Assembly: GCA_027943245.1 (NCBI GenBank)
Contig: JANDJZ010000489.1
Location: 1-37,006, forward strand
Reading direction: 5' to 3'
Source: Acanthamoeba sp. SK_2022b
Lineage: Eukaryota; Discosea; Longamoebia; Acanthamoebidae
Length of the DNA: 37,006 bases
The notes beneath the pieces were generated by a model. It was given only the letters and a program-made list of their open reading frames with translations. It ran no database searches and was not told the origin of the DNA. A program made the translations under genes and the position numbers. Positions 1 to 11,258 of the stretch are shown one piece after another (within the stretch, counting starts at the first letter, position 1; every line of letters starts with the position of its first letter).

Positions 1-108
1 CAGGCTTCCCCACTCTCTGCGCAACACCGCGGTTTTTCTATCGATAGGGCCTTTTTTTATTCTATTTTGGACAGTCCACTTTCAGCCACCTCGACCACCA
101 GCGCCACA

Positions 109-875
109 ATGACGGGACAATGCGCAGTGTGCGGTGCGGTCGCGACTTCGAGATGCGGGAGCTGCAGAGGGCCCTGGTATTGCGGGAAGGACCACCAGCG
201 CGAGCACTGGCGGAACGGCCACCGGGGGGAGTGCCGCGGAGCCAGCAGCGGGGCAGGGGCGAGCAGCGGCAGAGATGGGGCGTCGGCTGCGGGCGCTGCG
301 GCTGCGGCGGGGCTCTCCTCTCCGGAGGCGAACAAGTGGGCGGAGGGCCTGACGGGCCGTAAGCGTTACGAGTGGCTGGTCGACTGCTATCGGATGCGCA
401 TAGACGACGACTACGCGTGGGGAGGGGGCAACCTCCACGGCTCTACGAGCCGGACCACACCCCGCTCACCGTCGCCACGGATTTCCTGGTCTTCTGCAAG
501 CTGGCCGTCCAGAGGGGCGCCCTGCCCAGAGATTGGCAGTGGGGCGCCTTCTTCGACGTGGCGGCCGACCTCCTGCTTTACGCGTTCGAGAAGGCGGACG
601 CCAAGGAGAAGTACGGCGGCGAGAACGTGTTCTCCGCGGCGATGGGCGGCCGCTCCTTGAGATTCACCGGCGAGATCATCATGGGCACGGGCGTCATGAG
701 CCAGAAGCAGACCAGAGAGGAGCGCCGTCTGCGGGAGAGGGCAGAGAGGCTCGGCGACGGGCTCAACGGGGACGACGCGTTCTTCTCCGATGTCGGAGGC
801 GCGGCGCAATGGCGCAGATTCCTGACTGCGCTCACGGCGAACCAGGGCAGACAGACCAACGGTCGTTTTGATTAA
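109..875 (+). CDS. MYND zinc-finger protein, reading frame broken near 440
   Basis: The ATG at 109 opens a protein whose first 40 residues fit a MYND zinc finger: C-x2-C-x7-C-x2-C-x4-YC-x3-HQ-x3-W, then H-x3-C. A Ser/Ala/Gly linker follows, and then a conserved-looking block (KRYEWLVDCYRMRIDDDYAW). That frame runs to about 440, after which the sensible protein continues in another frame (LYEPDHTPLTVATDFLVFCK onward) to the TAA at 873-875. No GT-AG intron fits the junction; a single missing base at 439-441 would restore one frame of about 255 codons. MYND fingers usually mediate protein-protein contacts, often in chromatin regulators, but the target here is unknown. Either the gene is genuinely frameshifted or this is a sequencing/assembly error. 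The MYND call is firm; the functional state is open. Confidence 0.7.
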
Positions 876-999
876 TCAAAAAATGGAAAAAGAAAAACAA
901 AAATAAAAAAGCGGAGAATTGCGAATTTTTGTTTTTATTTGTTTTTTTCCTCATCGCCGGCATTTCCGATTGCGCCCGCTGCATCAAAGATAGACGAGG

Positions 1000-2345
1000 A
1001 TGGGAAAGGCAAAAGGAGGAAAGGGCAAGAAGAGGCCCCTGTCGAGCGCGCCCAAGAAGGCCGAGCCCCAAGTCAATCCGTTTGAACGCAAGATTGTGAG
1101 AGCTAAATTCTCGGTGTTGGGACGCAATCTCAAGGAGACCGAGAAGACTGCAGGACAGTCGCGGCATGTGGCAACCGAAGCGGTACGCGAAACAACCCTA
1201 AATTGCCTCGATCTTGCTAAATTTCCATCAATTTGATATAATTCTCATCCGCAAATTTTCTGCTTTTTTTGATTTTTACACAAAATGGGCTGATGTGTGA
1301 TTTTCGTTGTTATGCCATGTGCAGCGCAAGTCGACCCTGCTGAAGGAGTACCAGCAGCTGGGCAAGGTCAACAAGTTCGTGGACCAGCGTATCGGTGAGA
1401 AGGACAAGACGCTGTCGCGCGAGGACAAGGCCCTCCAGCGTTTCCAGAAGGAGCGACAGGTGCACCTCACTACAACGCGCACACTTTCCACTGTTCCTCT
1501 CACCTCCTCCTCCTCTTTGCCATCGTGCAGGCCCGCTTCAAGAAGAGCGATGTGTTCAACCTCGAGGAAGAGGAGCTTACCCACATGGGCACCTCGCTCT
1601 CCAAGATGGACGACTTTGGCGAAGACTTCAAGGACTCCTCCGACGACGAGGAAGGCGGTACTGATCATCTTCACTATCGTCTTTTCCATCATCGCGAACC
1701 TTTCTTTGCCATGCTTCCACTCACACGTTTTTGCTCGCTGCCCCCGCTCCCGTGTCGCGGACAGGCCACCTCGACGCCAGCACGGTCGAGTCCCTCCACT
1801 TTGGCGGCTTCGAGTCTGACAAGCAGGACGAGGTACACCTCCCCCCCCCAACTGCGCGGCCAAGCCATCGACGCGCAGTGTGCTGTGCCATAAGGGAAGG
1901 CGTTGACGCTCGTTGACGTTGTCGCTGTTGATGATGATGACGACGACGGCGATGTAGGCCGAGGGCAAGCGGAAGAGCAAGCGCGAGATCATGTCGGAGC
2001 TGATCGCCAAGAGCAAGTTCTACAAGGCCGAGCGACAAAAGGAGAAGCTGGAGGTCGAGGAGCTGACGGACAAGCTCGACGACGCGTGGCGCGGGTTGCT
2101 CAAGCAGGGCGCCTTCTCGGGCATGGTCCGCAACAACCGGCGGGAGGACCCCGTCGACCTCCTCATGAAGAGCCTCGAGCGGGCCAAGAAGGGCGACAAG
2201 GGCCTCCAGGTCGCCACCTCCGCCGCCGAAGCCTTTGACAGCATGCAGGACGACGAAAACAAGGTCGGCCACCCACCCGCCACGCCCGCGACACGCAACA
2301 CACGCGGGCAAAGTCAAAGGGGACTTGCGCGTGCTGACGTGTGCA

Positions 2346-2406
<61 letters not shown>

Positions 2407-3971
2407 ATATCGTATGCAGGACGACTTCAACATGCTGTTCCGCGAGCTCGCGTTCGAGATGAAGGGCAAGGCCACGGACCGGCTCAAGACCCCCGAGGAG
2501 ATCGCCAAGGAGGAGAAGGAACGCCTCGAGCAGCTCGAGGTACGCCGACGCGCTTTTTTTGCATATTTTTTATTTTTATTTTTATTTTTGTTTTGTTTTG
2601 TTTTGTTTTTATAAAGATTGTTTTTTTCAACTTTTTCCCCTTTGCTTTATCGATTTATTTTTATTTTTTTATCTATTGTATTTGGTACCCGCTGGTCTCA
2701 TCCATTGGCCTTGGTTGCGCGTGCTGCAGCGCGAGAGGCTGCGCCGCATGCAGGGCGATGTGAGCGAAGACGAGGGCGACGAGGGAGAGGAGGAGGAGGA
2801 GGGAGAAGAGGAGGACGAAGACGAAGAAGGAGAGGAGGGTGAGGAGGAGGAGGGAGAGGAGGGCGAGAACGAAGAGGACGACGAGGATGAAGACGAGGAA
2901 GCGGAGAACGCCAAGGAGGCCGAAGCCGAAGATGACGAGGACGGCGAGGAGGAGGAGGACGGCGAAGGCGAGGCCGAGGACGCGGGGAGCAAGGGCAAGA
3001 AGCGCAAGCACGACATCGACGACGAGGAGGACTACTTCCTCGAGCCCCAGCTTGACGACGACCTCGGCGGCGGCGACGACGCGGGCGAGGACGACGACGA
3101 GGACGACGAGGAGGAGGACGACGGCCAAGGCGGCAAGAGGAGGAAGAAGAGCAAGAAGGAGGCCCTGCCCGTGTTTGGACAGAACATCGAGGACCTGCCC
3201 TTCACCTTCGAGATGCCCGAGAACCACAAGGCACGCACCACTCCTCACCACCTCTCCTACTCGTCGTGATCATGGTTTTCGTGGTCGTGGTTTTCGTTGT
3301 CGTCGTGGTCGTGGTCGTGGTTTTCGTTGTCGTCGTGGTCGTGGTTTTCGTGGTCGTGTGCTTACGGTCGTGGGTGCGGGTCGTGCAGGCGTTCCTGCAC
3401 ATCGTCAAGGGCAGGGACAGCACCCAGCTCGACGTGGTGGTGCACCGCATGCGCGTGTGCCACGACCTCGCCCTCTCGCCCGACAACAAGGCCAAGATCG
3501 AGGTGCGGCCACCCAACCCTACTCGCCCCAGACCGGGCTCTGCCGTGGCGCGCGCGCGTGCCTCACCCACATCAATTCGTGTGTGCACGTGCAGCGTCTG
3601 GTGGGCATCCTCTACGACCACTTTGCGCACGTGGGCAAGGCCGACAAGGTCGACATGCCGTCGCTCGACGTGCTCACCAAGCACCTGTTCCAGCTGTCCC
3701 AGTCCACCACCGACGCCTCGGCCCGCGCCGCCCGCGAGCGCCTCGTCGCCATGCAGCAGGCCCTCGCCACGCGCCTCTCCACCGTGCAGCGTAACCGCCG
3801 CCTCCCCCCCTCCTCTCCTCGTGCCCACTAAAATCCACCATTCGTGCGTCGTGGCCTCCGCAGTGAGCGGTCGCAAGGGAACGTGGCCGTGGCCCGGCGT
3901 GGAGGACCTGCTCTTCCTCAAGCTGGTCTCCGTCATCTTCCCCACCACCGGTACGCGCTTGTGTGTGTGTG

Positions 3972-4003
<32 letters not shown>

Positions 4004-5395
4004 TGTGTGTTGTGTGCGTGTGTGTGTGTGTGCTGACTCGGCCTTTGATTGAATTGCGATTGGCCAGATTTCCAGCACACCGTGACGACGCCCGCGATCC
4101 TGTTCATCGGCCAGGCGCTGTCCCAGTGCCCGCTGACCAATCCGCTCCACGCGGTGGCCGGCCTGTTCCTGGCCAACCTCGCATTCCACGTACGCGCGCG
4201 CACACACACATTCCATTTGCATTCCATCACGCGCCGCCCTCCCCTCTAACCTCCCCCAACGCCTCGGGCCCGAGCGCAGTACCTGCAGGGGACCGGTCGG
4301 TACATGCCCGAGGTCCTGTTCTTCCTGAACGACCTGCTGTCGGTCGCGCTGCTCTCCAACATGCCCTCGTCGTCGTCGTCGTCGTCGATCATGGCCGAGG
4401 CCACGTCGCTGTTCGTGCGCGAGACCGCCGCCGAGCCCTTCCTCAAGCTGGGGGGCTCCGCCGCCGCCAAGCGGCCCAACAAGAAGGCCCGCAAGTCCGT
4501 CGACGCCGCCGACGAGGCCGCCGCCGCCGCCGCCGTCATCCCGCCCATCAACTTTGTCGACATCTTCAGCAAGCTCCCCACCGACGCGTGCTTTGGCGAG
4601 GACACGTTCAAGTTCGTTGCCCCCCCCCCTCTTCCGCGTGATAGCCGGGATTGGCGCGTGTTGGCTGTCACCGAGAGAGCGATGCTGACGTGGCAACGCG
4701 CCATTGGTCGTCACACAGGTCGCAAGTGTTGCAGACGAGCGTGCGGCTGGTGTCGCAGTTCTCGACGCACTACTTCCAGAACGCCGAGCTGCAGTCGTAC
4801 CCCGAGGTCGCGTCCACGCCCTACGCCATCGTCTCCAAGCTGCTCCGCGCCGTGGCCGGGCGCCGCGTGCTGCCGGCCCAGCTCGAGGCCCAGCTGCGCG
4901 AGGCCAAGACCAAGCTGGGCGCCGGCATCAAGCGCAAGGTCGACCAGCGACTGCCCCTCAGGCAGCGGCGCAAGCCCGTCCCCATCCGCATGCTCAACCC
5001 TCGCTTCAAGGACAAGTGCGCTCTCCCCCCCTCTTCTCTCCCCCCCCCCCCTCTCTGCGCGCGTGCGTGTGTGCGTGCGTGTGCGCTGACGTGGGTTGGG
5101 TTGGGGTGGCTACAGCTTCAAGGTGGGCAAGGACAACGACCCGGACCGCGAGAGGGCGGAGAAGAAGAAGTTCGAGCGCATGTACAAGAAGGAGCTCAAG
5201 GGCGCCATGCGGGAGCTGCGAAAGGACACGGCCTTCCTGCAGACCGAGCGGGAGAAGAAGAAGAGGCTAGACAGCATCGAGCGACAGGAGAAGACCAAGC
5301 GCGTGATGAACATCCTCTCGACGCAGGAGGGCGACGTCAAGAAGATGGAACGGATGAAGAACGCCAGCGCTCGCCACTCCAGCTCCGTCCTCTAA
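1000..5395 (+). CDS. NOP14: NOP14, nucleolar SSU-processome protein
   Basis: Fourteen exons: 1000-1182, 1325-1459, 1531-1657, 1765-1832, 1958-2263, 2420-2539, 2730-3230, 3389-3502, 3595-3790, 3864-3950, 4068-4189, 4280-4611, 4719-5015, 5116-5395. Together they give 955 residues with consistent phase. The N-terminus has the NOP14 pattern (basic start, then NPFERK and a KSTLLKEYQQLGKVNKFVDQ block). Exon 7 holds a long Glu/Asp tract, about residues 320-455, followed by DYFLEPQLDDD. The C-terminal half carries the alpha-solenoid blocks, such as FTFEMPENHKAF and NPRFKDNFKVGKDNDPDRE, and a Lys/Arg-rich tail. NOP14 acts in 18S rRNA processing and 40S assembly in the nucleolus. Intron 7 appears to use a GC donor (3231), and introns 5 and 10 contain long GT runs. 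The next gene downstream is RLP24, another ribosome-assembly factor, in convergent orientation. Confidence 0.93.
2349..2404 (+). repeat. (GT)n microsatellite inside NOP14 intron 5
   Basis: An almost pure GT run fills the part of the intron between the GTGCTGAC branch-like site (about 2331-2338) and the acceptor at 2418-2419. It lies wholly within the intron, so length change would not alter the protein. Confidence 0.9.
3961..4031 (+). repeat. (GT/GC)n microsatellite inside NOP14 intron 10
   Basis: Mixed GT and GTGC dinucleotide/tetranucleotide run that starts just after the donor at 3951. It ends directly at a TGCTGAC branch-like motif, 31 bases before the acceptor at 4067. Confidence 0.85.
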
Positions 5396-5971
5396 CTGGT
5401 GTGGCCTACAAGGCGAGCGCTTCCTCTTCCTTCACGGGGAGTGGTTTATTTCTTTTTTCTTTTTTCTTTTTTCTCTTTCGTTCGAAAAAGATCTCCGTCC
5501 CCCGCACTTTCGGCCGAAGCCTTTTCTCTCCCCCGTTCTCTCTTTTTTCCGTCGGCCACCCAACATCAACGCCTCTCGCCGCCTCCGCCGAGATAGATAG
5601 GGGCGCCCAGGACTTGGTTGGGCAGAGAGGAAGCGCACAATGGAAACGGGTGCTACTTCGTTTGATTCACACTCCTCCCCGATACCCCCGCACCCTCCGC
5701 GGTCGCTCCTCTCCCTTTTCTTGTTCAGCGCCAGCGCAAGGCCTCACAGCCACCAACTGCTGATACAGCGAGTTCAAGCTCGCCCCAGTGTAACTCATCA
5801 GAGGAGAAGAGGTGGTGGGGTGGCAAAGCTTCATTGAAGGAGCCAACGGCATGTGGCTTGTGACGATGGAGGCGTCGATCTTCTTTAGATACAAGAGCAA
5901 GAGCTGGATGAAGAGAGAAGTTGGAAGAAGAAAAGGGGAAAGGGGAGAACAAGAGCACTTCTGGAGCATCC
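5396..5971. other. Convergent intergenic region between NOP14 and RLP24
   Basis: The 3' ends of NOP14 (plus) and RLP24 (minus) face each other across 576 bases. The sequence is pyrimidine-rich in its first half (T/C tracts 5446-5570). The reading frames it contains have no recognisable domains and cross no convincing splice structure, so I see no gene here. Confidence 0.6.
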
Positions 5972-6813
5972 CTAGTTGTCGGTGACTTCCATCTTGGCCG
6001 GGGCGGCGAGCACCTTGACCTTGGTGGGCGTCTTGACAATGGACGCGGGGACCTTGATGACGTTCTGCTGGTACTTCTGCAGATCGCGCAGGTTGGCCTT
6101 GGCCTCCTGCGTCTTGGCCTCCTTCATCCTGTGCACGTGGCGCAAGCATGTTAATAATTTGTCGCATTTATTTAAATAAATTCTATTAAAAAAATACGAC
6201 AAATAAAAGAAACGGAATTGAAATCGAAATGGAACTCTGGAAATTTGTGAAAAAAAAATGGGTAAGCAAGAAGTTGGATGTACCTCTGGCGGTAGAAAGA
6301 CTTCTCCCTGGCGCCCTTGATCTCGTCCACCCGCTTCATGGCCTGGATGGTGTGTCTGACGAGGTCCCGATCGTACTTCACGGGCCTGTTGCGGCGCTTC
6401 TCGAACTCGAGAGTAGAATCCTGATTCAGGATAACAAGGCATATAAGATATGATGTTGATGGATGAAATGGAAGGGATATAGATGGAAGAAGCACGCACC
6501 ACCACCATCTCCTTGCCGTGGGCCCTCCTGAAGGCCTTCGTCCACCTGACCTTTCGCGGGTTGCGCTTCATCTTGAAGTTCTTGTGGCATTTAGATCGGC
6601 AGAAGCGGAACACCTGCAATTCAATAAGGAAAAGGAATCACAATCAGCTTACCAGTCTTGCCCTATCGATCACTAAATCCTATAATCTTGATTTAATCAG
6701 CGACAATTCTCCGCATCTCGGGCGCGTAGTACCTTTGCATCATTTCGCACGAACGCGATACCGTGCCCAGGGTAGACGGGGCTGCCACAAAACCAACACT
6801 TTTCAATACGCAT
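5972..6813 (-). CDS. RLP24: RLP24 (RSL24D1), 60S ribosome biogenesis protein
   Basis: Four exons on the minus strand (6813-6733, 6613-6500, 6420-6284, 6128-5972) give 162 residues. The protein opens [18 protein letters not shown] and continues [20 protein letters not shown], the C-x2-C...C-x3-C zinc ribbon and basic stretch of the L24e family. [16 protein letters not shown] and a coiled basic tail follow, which separate RLP24 from ribosomal eL24 itself. RLP24 occupies the eL24 site on pre-60S particles and recruits the Drg1/AFG2 AAA-ATPase for its own release; that role is known from yeast and inferred here. Length is close to human RSL24D1 (163). The start is the only ATG in front of the zinc ribbon. 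Confidence 0.93.
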
Positions 6814-7489
6814 AGTGCTCCTCTATCCACCCTCCTCTCTTCTTGGATCTGATGCTTGCCTCCTCCAAGCAGGCCGAAACGAAAAGGACCGCTCTCGAAT
6901 TGCCTTCCACACTTTTTCCCTTTTCCACCCATTCCTCGCATTTTTGCTATTGCCTCCGCGGCGGTGGGCAACGTGATGACTGTACCGGAGCGCTTCTCAC
7001 GTGTGCAACTTTGGGTGAAGGTTAGGGTGGTTGTGGTTATTCCTTTATCCTCCTCGACATAAGCGGTGCCGTCGCTTTTTCGTTAAGTGCCGTGCGCTGA
7101 AGTATACTTCATATTGAGATAGAGAGCTCTTTAACGCACGGCAACACATTGGCACGGGCGCTTTGCAATCACGGGCGCTTTGCAATCACACAGGGACACC
7201 ACGAACTCCTGGATTACATTGCCCCACGCCGCCAGCTGTGCAACCAACACGTCGGTTTACAGGTGGTCTATGTTGGCCTGTGTTGTGGTTGGCTGCTGGG
7301 GAGCTTGCGAACTGGGATGCACCAAAAACCTCTCCATATGGACATGCGAGCCGCCTGGTGTGTCGGGTCACAATACAGTTCTCTTTGGGTATAAAGCCAG
7401 CTGTCGAGCTCTGAGCACATCACTACACAACCAACAACAACAACCACCCGACCAACCATATATAAGTTATATAACTTCACCTCCAAAGC
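6814..7489 (+). promoter_or_regulatory. Divergent promoter region, RLP24 / Kazal gene
   Basis: 676 non-coding bases separate two divergent genes. A TATA box (TATAAA) sits at 7390-7395, about 95 bases before the Kazal-gene ATG and followed by an A/C-rich leader typical of a 5' UTR. Further up, a 17-base sequence (CACGGGCGCTTTGCAAT) is repeated exactly in tandem at 7153-7169 and 7170-7186. It is a candidate regulator-binding pair. Confidence 0.5.
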
Positions 7490-8602
7490 ATGCGGTTGCT
7501 GATCATGTTGGGCGTACTTGTCCTGGTGGGCCTGGCCCGCTGTGATCCGTATGGATCAGGCACTGGCTTGTGCAACGTGAGGGACCGCAACGCCTGTCGC
7601 CAGGGTCAGTTCTGTTTGCTCTCCTTCGGCAAGTGCGGCGACGTAAGCTCCCAACCTCCTCCCTTATTCACCCCAATCGCGACGCTGACCTCCCAGCAGA
7701 GCGTGGGAACGTGTACGGATATCCCCGACGTGTGTGGTGAGGTGTACGTGCCCGTGTGCGGGTGTGACGGTAAAACCTACGGCAACGACTGCAAGGCAAG
7801 ACGGAACGGCGTGTCGGTCCGCTCGGTGGGCGAATGCCCGAGCAGCCCTAGCGAGCCTTGGTACGCGTCGCCCTTAGAGCTCAAGGCAATTGGTGATGGA
7901 GATGGAGATGGCTTGATCCGACTTTGGGAGCTCCACGGGTGGGTTGGGGACAGCCCCGAGTTGAGGCAGCTGTGCGAACAGCTGTTCGCGCGCGACGAGG
8001 CCCTCTCGGAACAGCTCTACGCCAACAACGGCGCCGGTGCCCCGCTTGATTACAACCGCGTGAACTGGACGGCAGTCGACCAGTACATCAGCAAGAACTT
8101 TGTCTGGGCAGACTACAGCCCCGTGCGAGCTCCCACCTCCCACCTCTCCCCCCTCCACTCCAGGCCTGAACACCTCGTGCGTTTTGTGTGGCCCCCTCAG
8201 TTCCCTTCGGCGGGCATCTACAACAACATCAGGACCTACTGGCGGGCCCTCAACCAGGCCAACAGCGAGTTCCCGCTACTCAGCGACTCGGTGCTGCAGT
8301 GGGCCACCTGCGACCCGTTCTCCAGGCGCCTGGTGTACCAGTACCAGGAGCTCTACGGCCGCCGCAGCGACCGGTGGGGCCAGCCCATGGACACCGAGAC
8401 CAGCACGTCCATCTACGTCGCGTACGCCACAACACACGTCTTCGTTTCTTGGGGGGACTTGGCCTCACCGCCGCGTTTGTGTCTGTGTCCGCGCAGCGAG
8501 TTCGAGCCCAACAGCCTGAGGATCGCCAGGGAATCGTTCTGGACGTCGGGCAACATCATCGAACTCGTTCGCCCGAACGACAGTGGCAACGGCAACCATT
8601 AA
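7490..8602 (+). CDS. Secreted Kazal-type serine protease inhibitor-like protein
   Basis: Exons 7490-7642, 7697-8122, 8201-8421 and 8497-8602 give about 301 residues. Residues 1-18 are a hydrophobic signal peptide (LLIMLGVLVLVGLARC). A short Cys-rich segment follows (CNVRDRNACRQGQFC...KCGD), then a typical Kazal domain with VCGEVYVPVCGCDGKTYGND and a closing VGECP. Kazal domains inhibit serine proteases by a canonical loop, so the product is probably secreted or vacuolar. After it comes a DGDGDGLIRLWE stretch resembling an EF-hand calcium loop, then about 170 residues I do not recognise. The first intron has a CAGCAG acceptor (7694-7699), which allows a one-Gln difference, and keeping any of the first introns does not close the frame. 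A TATA box precedes the gene. Confidence 0.8.
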   Translation: MRLLIMLGVLVLVGLARCDPYGSGTGLCNVRDRNACRQGQFCLLSFGKCGDVSSQPPPLFTPIATLTSQQSVGTCTDIPDVCGEVYVPVCGCDGKTYGNDCKARRNGVSVRSVGECPSSPSEPWYASPLELKAIGDGDGDGLIRLWELHGWVGDSPELRQLCEQLFARDEALSEQLYANNGAGAPLDYNRVNWTAVDQYISKNFVWADYSPVRAPTSHLSPLHSRPEHLVRFVWPPQFPSAGIYNNIRTYWRALNQANSEFPLLSDSVLQWATCDPFSRRLVYQYQELYGRRSDRWGQPMDTETSTSIYVAYATTHVFVSWGDLASPPRLCLCPRSEFEPNSLRIARESFWTSGNIIELVRPNDSGNGNH

Positions 8603-8785
8603 TTAGCCTCGGACTTGGCAAGGGCCATGAAGCCACCGCGGTCCAAAGAGAGAACGATCACGTCAATAGAGGGTGGCCTTGCTCCAAACATCTTTTCTCC
8701 ATGTTGTAGGCCTTCCGGGTGAGACTTCGGGATGAGGTGTGGGGGCCATCTGTGCATGCGTGGGCCGAGAGCCAGCCGGCGGCGC

Positions 8786-9438
8786 TCATTCGAATCGCCT
8801 GAAGGAGGCCAGGTCATTGAGCACGCTCTGCAGTTCTTCGTCATCGAATCGCTTGGCCAGCGACGGGATGAGCGACTTGGCCTCCTCGGCAGTCTCCGGA
8901 CACAGGTTGCTGAGCGCGGCGATCTCGAACTCCTCCAGCTCCTTCTCCGTGAGCAGGCTGACCAGAGGCGAAGATGTAGTGCGCAAGGTAGAAGCGTCAG
9001 AAGCTCGCCCAGGCCCAATCCGCCAATGGTCCTGCCAGTGCGTTGAATGGGTACATACCTGCGCACTTCCTTCACGGCAGCCTTCGTCTTGTAGCGGCTA
9101 AACCGTTGCACGTACGACAGCGTCTTGAGGAACACACTGCATGCACCCCCCCCCCCAGGACGTGAGCAACGTGTGGCGAAAAGGGGAAGGGAGAAAAAGG
9201 GCAACGCACTTGGAAAGCTCGGCCTCGCCCTCCTCTTGGACAGCAGCGGTCTGCTGCCGGTGCTCCAAAAGAATTGCTACCTCAGAATTGAGCAAGCAGT
9301 TGGCGTTTTGGAAATCTAGTGGCGGGAGGAAGCCATTAAGCACAAGCTTGGAAGTGCAAGAGCACCTCTTTAAAAAAATATCATACCAGAACCCAGCCTC
9401 AAGAGAGACGCATCTTCTTCTTCCTGTTGAGCGGCCAT
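8786..9438 (-). CDS. RPB4: RNA polymerase II subunit RPB4
   Basis: Minus-strand exons 9438-9387, 9315-9210, 9136-9059 and 8957-8786 give 135 residues (human POLR2D has 142). Diagnostic blocks are [15 protein letters not shown] near residue 25, [16 protein letters not shown] near 53, and the C-terminal [19 protein letters not shown] followed by [13 protein letters not shown]. This is the RPB4 helical HRDC-like domain. RPB4 pairs with RPB7 to form the Pol II stalk, which works in initiation and mRNA export/decay. The short N-terminus ([11 protein letters not shown]) matches the acidic start of animal homologues. The gene converges on the Kazal gene, 183 bases between stops, and diverges from the MDM31/32 gene. 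Confidence 0.93.
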
Positions 9439-9779
9439 CTTTGTACGAAAGAAACAAAAAAGCCAAACGAAATTCTGAAATGCGTTTCAGAAACATCTTG
9501 TCTGGTTATTTCTTGGAACGCGACGTATTGGGCTTGCTGGGCCGCACGTGAGATTCGAAGTTGTGCTGTACGAGGATGTTGAGGAGAGCACACCATGCAT
9601 CGTTGACCTCGAGCCTTGGTGGCTTGAGGTCAAAGTACACGATGCCACTGTCCCCTTTTCTTATGCACAACCCATTCCCACTACGCGCGCGACACTCCAG
9701 CCAATCGCTCAAGATTTCACACTCTGGCGAGAGCATCGAATTGATTTCCACACATGCACAGCAACACTTCGCACCTTCC
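9439..9779. other. Divergent intergenic region RPB4 / MDM31-32
   Basis: About 340 bases between the two divergent starts. Both strands stay open here for 80-100 codons without recognisable domains. In-frame ATGs upstream of the chosen MDM31/32 start lie at 9642 and 9663, so part of this interval could belong to a longer N-terminal presequence. Confidence 0.5.
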
Positions 9780-11224
9780 ATGCTTAGGACAGCTGGGAAG
9801 TCTTCAATCACTTCTTCAACGACATCTGCAGCAAAATCTCGGTTCCAAATCTCAGTCTCAATTCAGAATTCCAAGCTGGTGCAGCCACCAACGCTACATG
9901 GCCCATATCGCTTCTTGACTGCTTCGCGGCTGAGTCGAGGAGGGTCGATAGGGTCTCGTCGCTTCTACGTTGATCAGCTTCAGAATCGAGCCGAGAAGAT
10001 TGAACGAATTGTTGAAGAACAGCAGCCTAAGCGCCGCTTCAAGCTGACCACAGACCTCAAGTACTACGCTCCTCCATGACTTCATGCTTGCTTGTCTGGC
10101 CAAGTGTCTCCAACTCTTCGCGCCACGCCACCACGTGTGTTTACGCTGACTCCACCATGCACTACAGGATAGCACTGTTCAGCTACTTCGTCATGGGAAC
10201 GTATCCTTTTTGCCATGTGCCCATGTGTCCATGTGCCTTTGCCCCACTCCTCTTCTTCATCTCTCTCTCCTTTTTCTCTCTCCTTTCTGCCCTTCCTCGT
10301 CCATGATGCTGCGCGCTGGTGTGCGTCGCTGTTGGCGGGGTGTCCGTTTCCTTAACTCGGATACAGCACGACGTGGCTTCTTGTGGGAACCACGACGCTC
10401 GTCTCCGTGATCCTGTGGGCAGCCAACACGCTGCAGTTTCAAGGTAGCCCGCTCGCTATGCGCGTGTATGTGTGCACGCCCAACCACCTCGCCACTGCGC
10501 ATTGGGACAGGCTACATCGCCAAGGCCCTGTCGGACACGTTGACGCGCGAGACCGGCATCCAGATCACATTCGAGTCGGCCATCGTGCCTCGATGGAAGA
10601 ACGGTGCGCATCCTGCTGCACCAGCTTGCCTCGCCCTTTCGCCAAGAAGGGGCAAGCGGGCGTGCGGTGGCTCACGTTGCCGCGCGCAGGACACATTCGA
10701 TTGAACAAGGTTCGCGTGGTGCGCGAGGAGGAGGAGGCGCTGAGAAAGAACTACGCGAGCATGGACCTCACGATCCAGCAGATCGACGTCAAGCTCTCCC
10801 TGTGGTGGTGCGGCCCATCGGGAAACGCTCTCGCGCCCAGAGCTACGGATGCTGACGTGTCGCCCACGCGCGGTCTTCGGGTTGTGGCCGTGGCGCAGGT
10901 TCTTGGAGGGGAACGGCCTGCTCAAGGAGATGATCCTCAAGGGAGTGAGAGGGAGCGTCGACAGGTAACCAGCCAGCCAGCCGCTGGCCTCGCCGTTCGG
11001 TGGCGCGCGCGCCGCGAGGCTGACCCCTCATACACCAGGCGACGAATCGTGTGGACGGTCCCGGCCGAGGACCAGGGCAAGGAGGGCAAGAAGGAGGCGG
11101 GCGAGGAGGAGGACACGCTGACCAACGAGACGGTCAAGCCGCACTCGGCCAACGAGGTGGTGCAGCAGAACGTCGGCGCCTTCTGCTTCTCCAAACTCAC
11201 CATCTCCGATCTGTACATCACGTA

Positions 11225-11258
<34 letters not shown>

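Noticed and set aside
2669..3251. Long Ser/Leu/Val-rich minus-strand ORFs opposite NOP14 exon 7
   Set aside because: Antisense shadows of the Glu/Asp tract in NOP14.
9506..9860. Minus-strand open frame (from about 9780: MEGAKCCCACVEINS... to a TAA at 9506) opposite the MDM31/32 N-terminus
   Set aside because: Looks protein-like, but no domain is recognised, no good splice partner keeps its phase, and the opposite strand is explained by the MDM31/32 presequence and promoter. Both strands are open here by composition.
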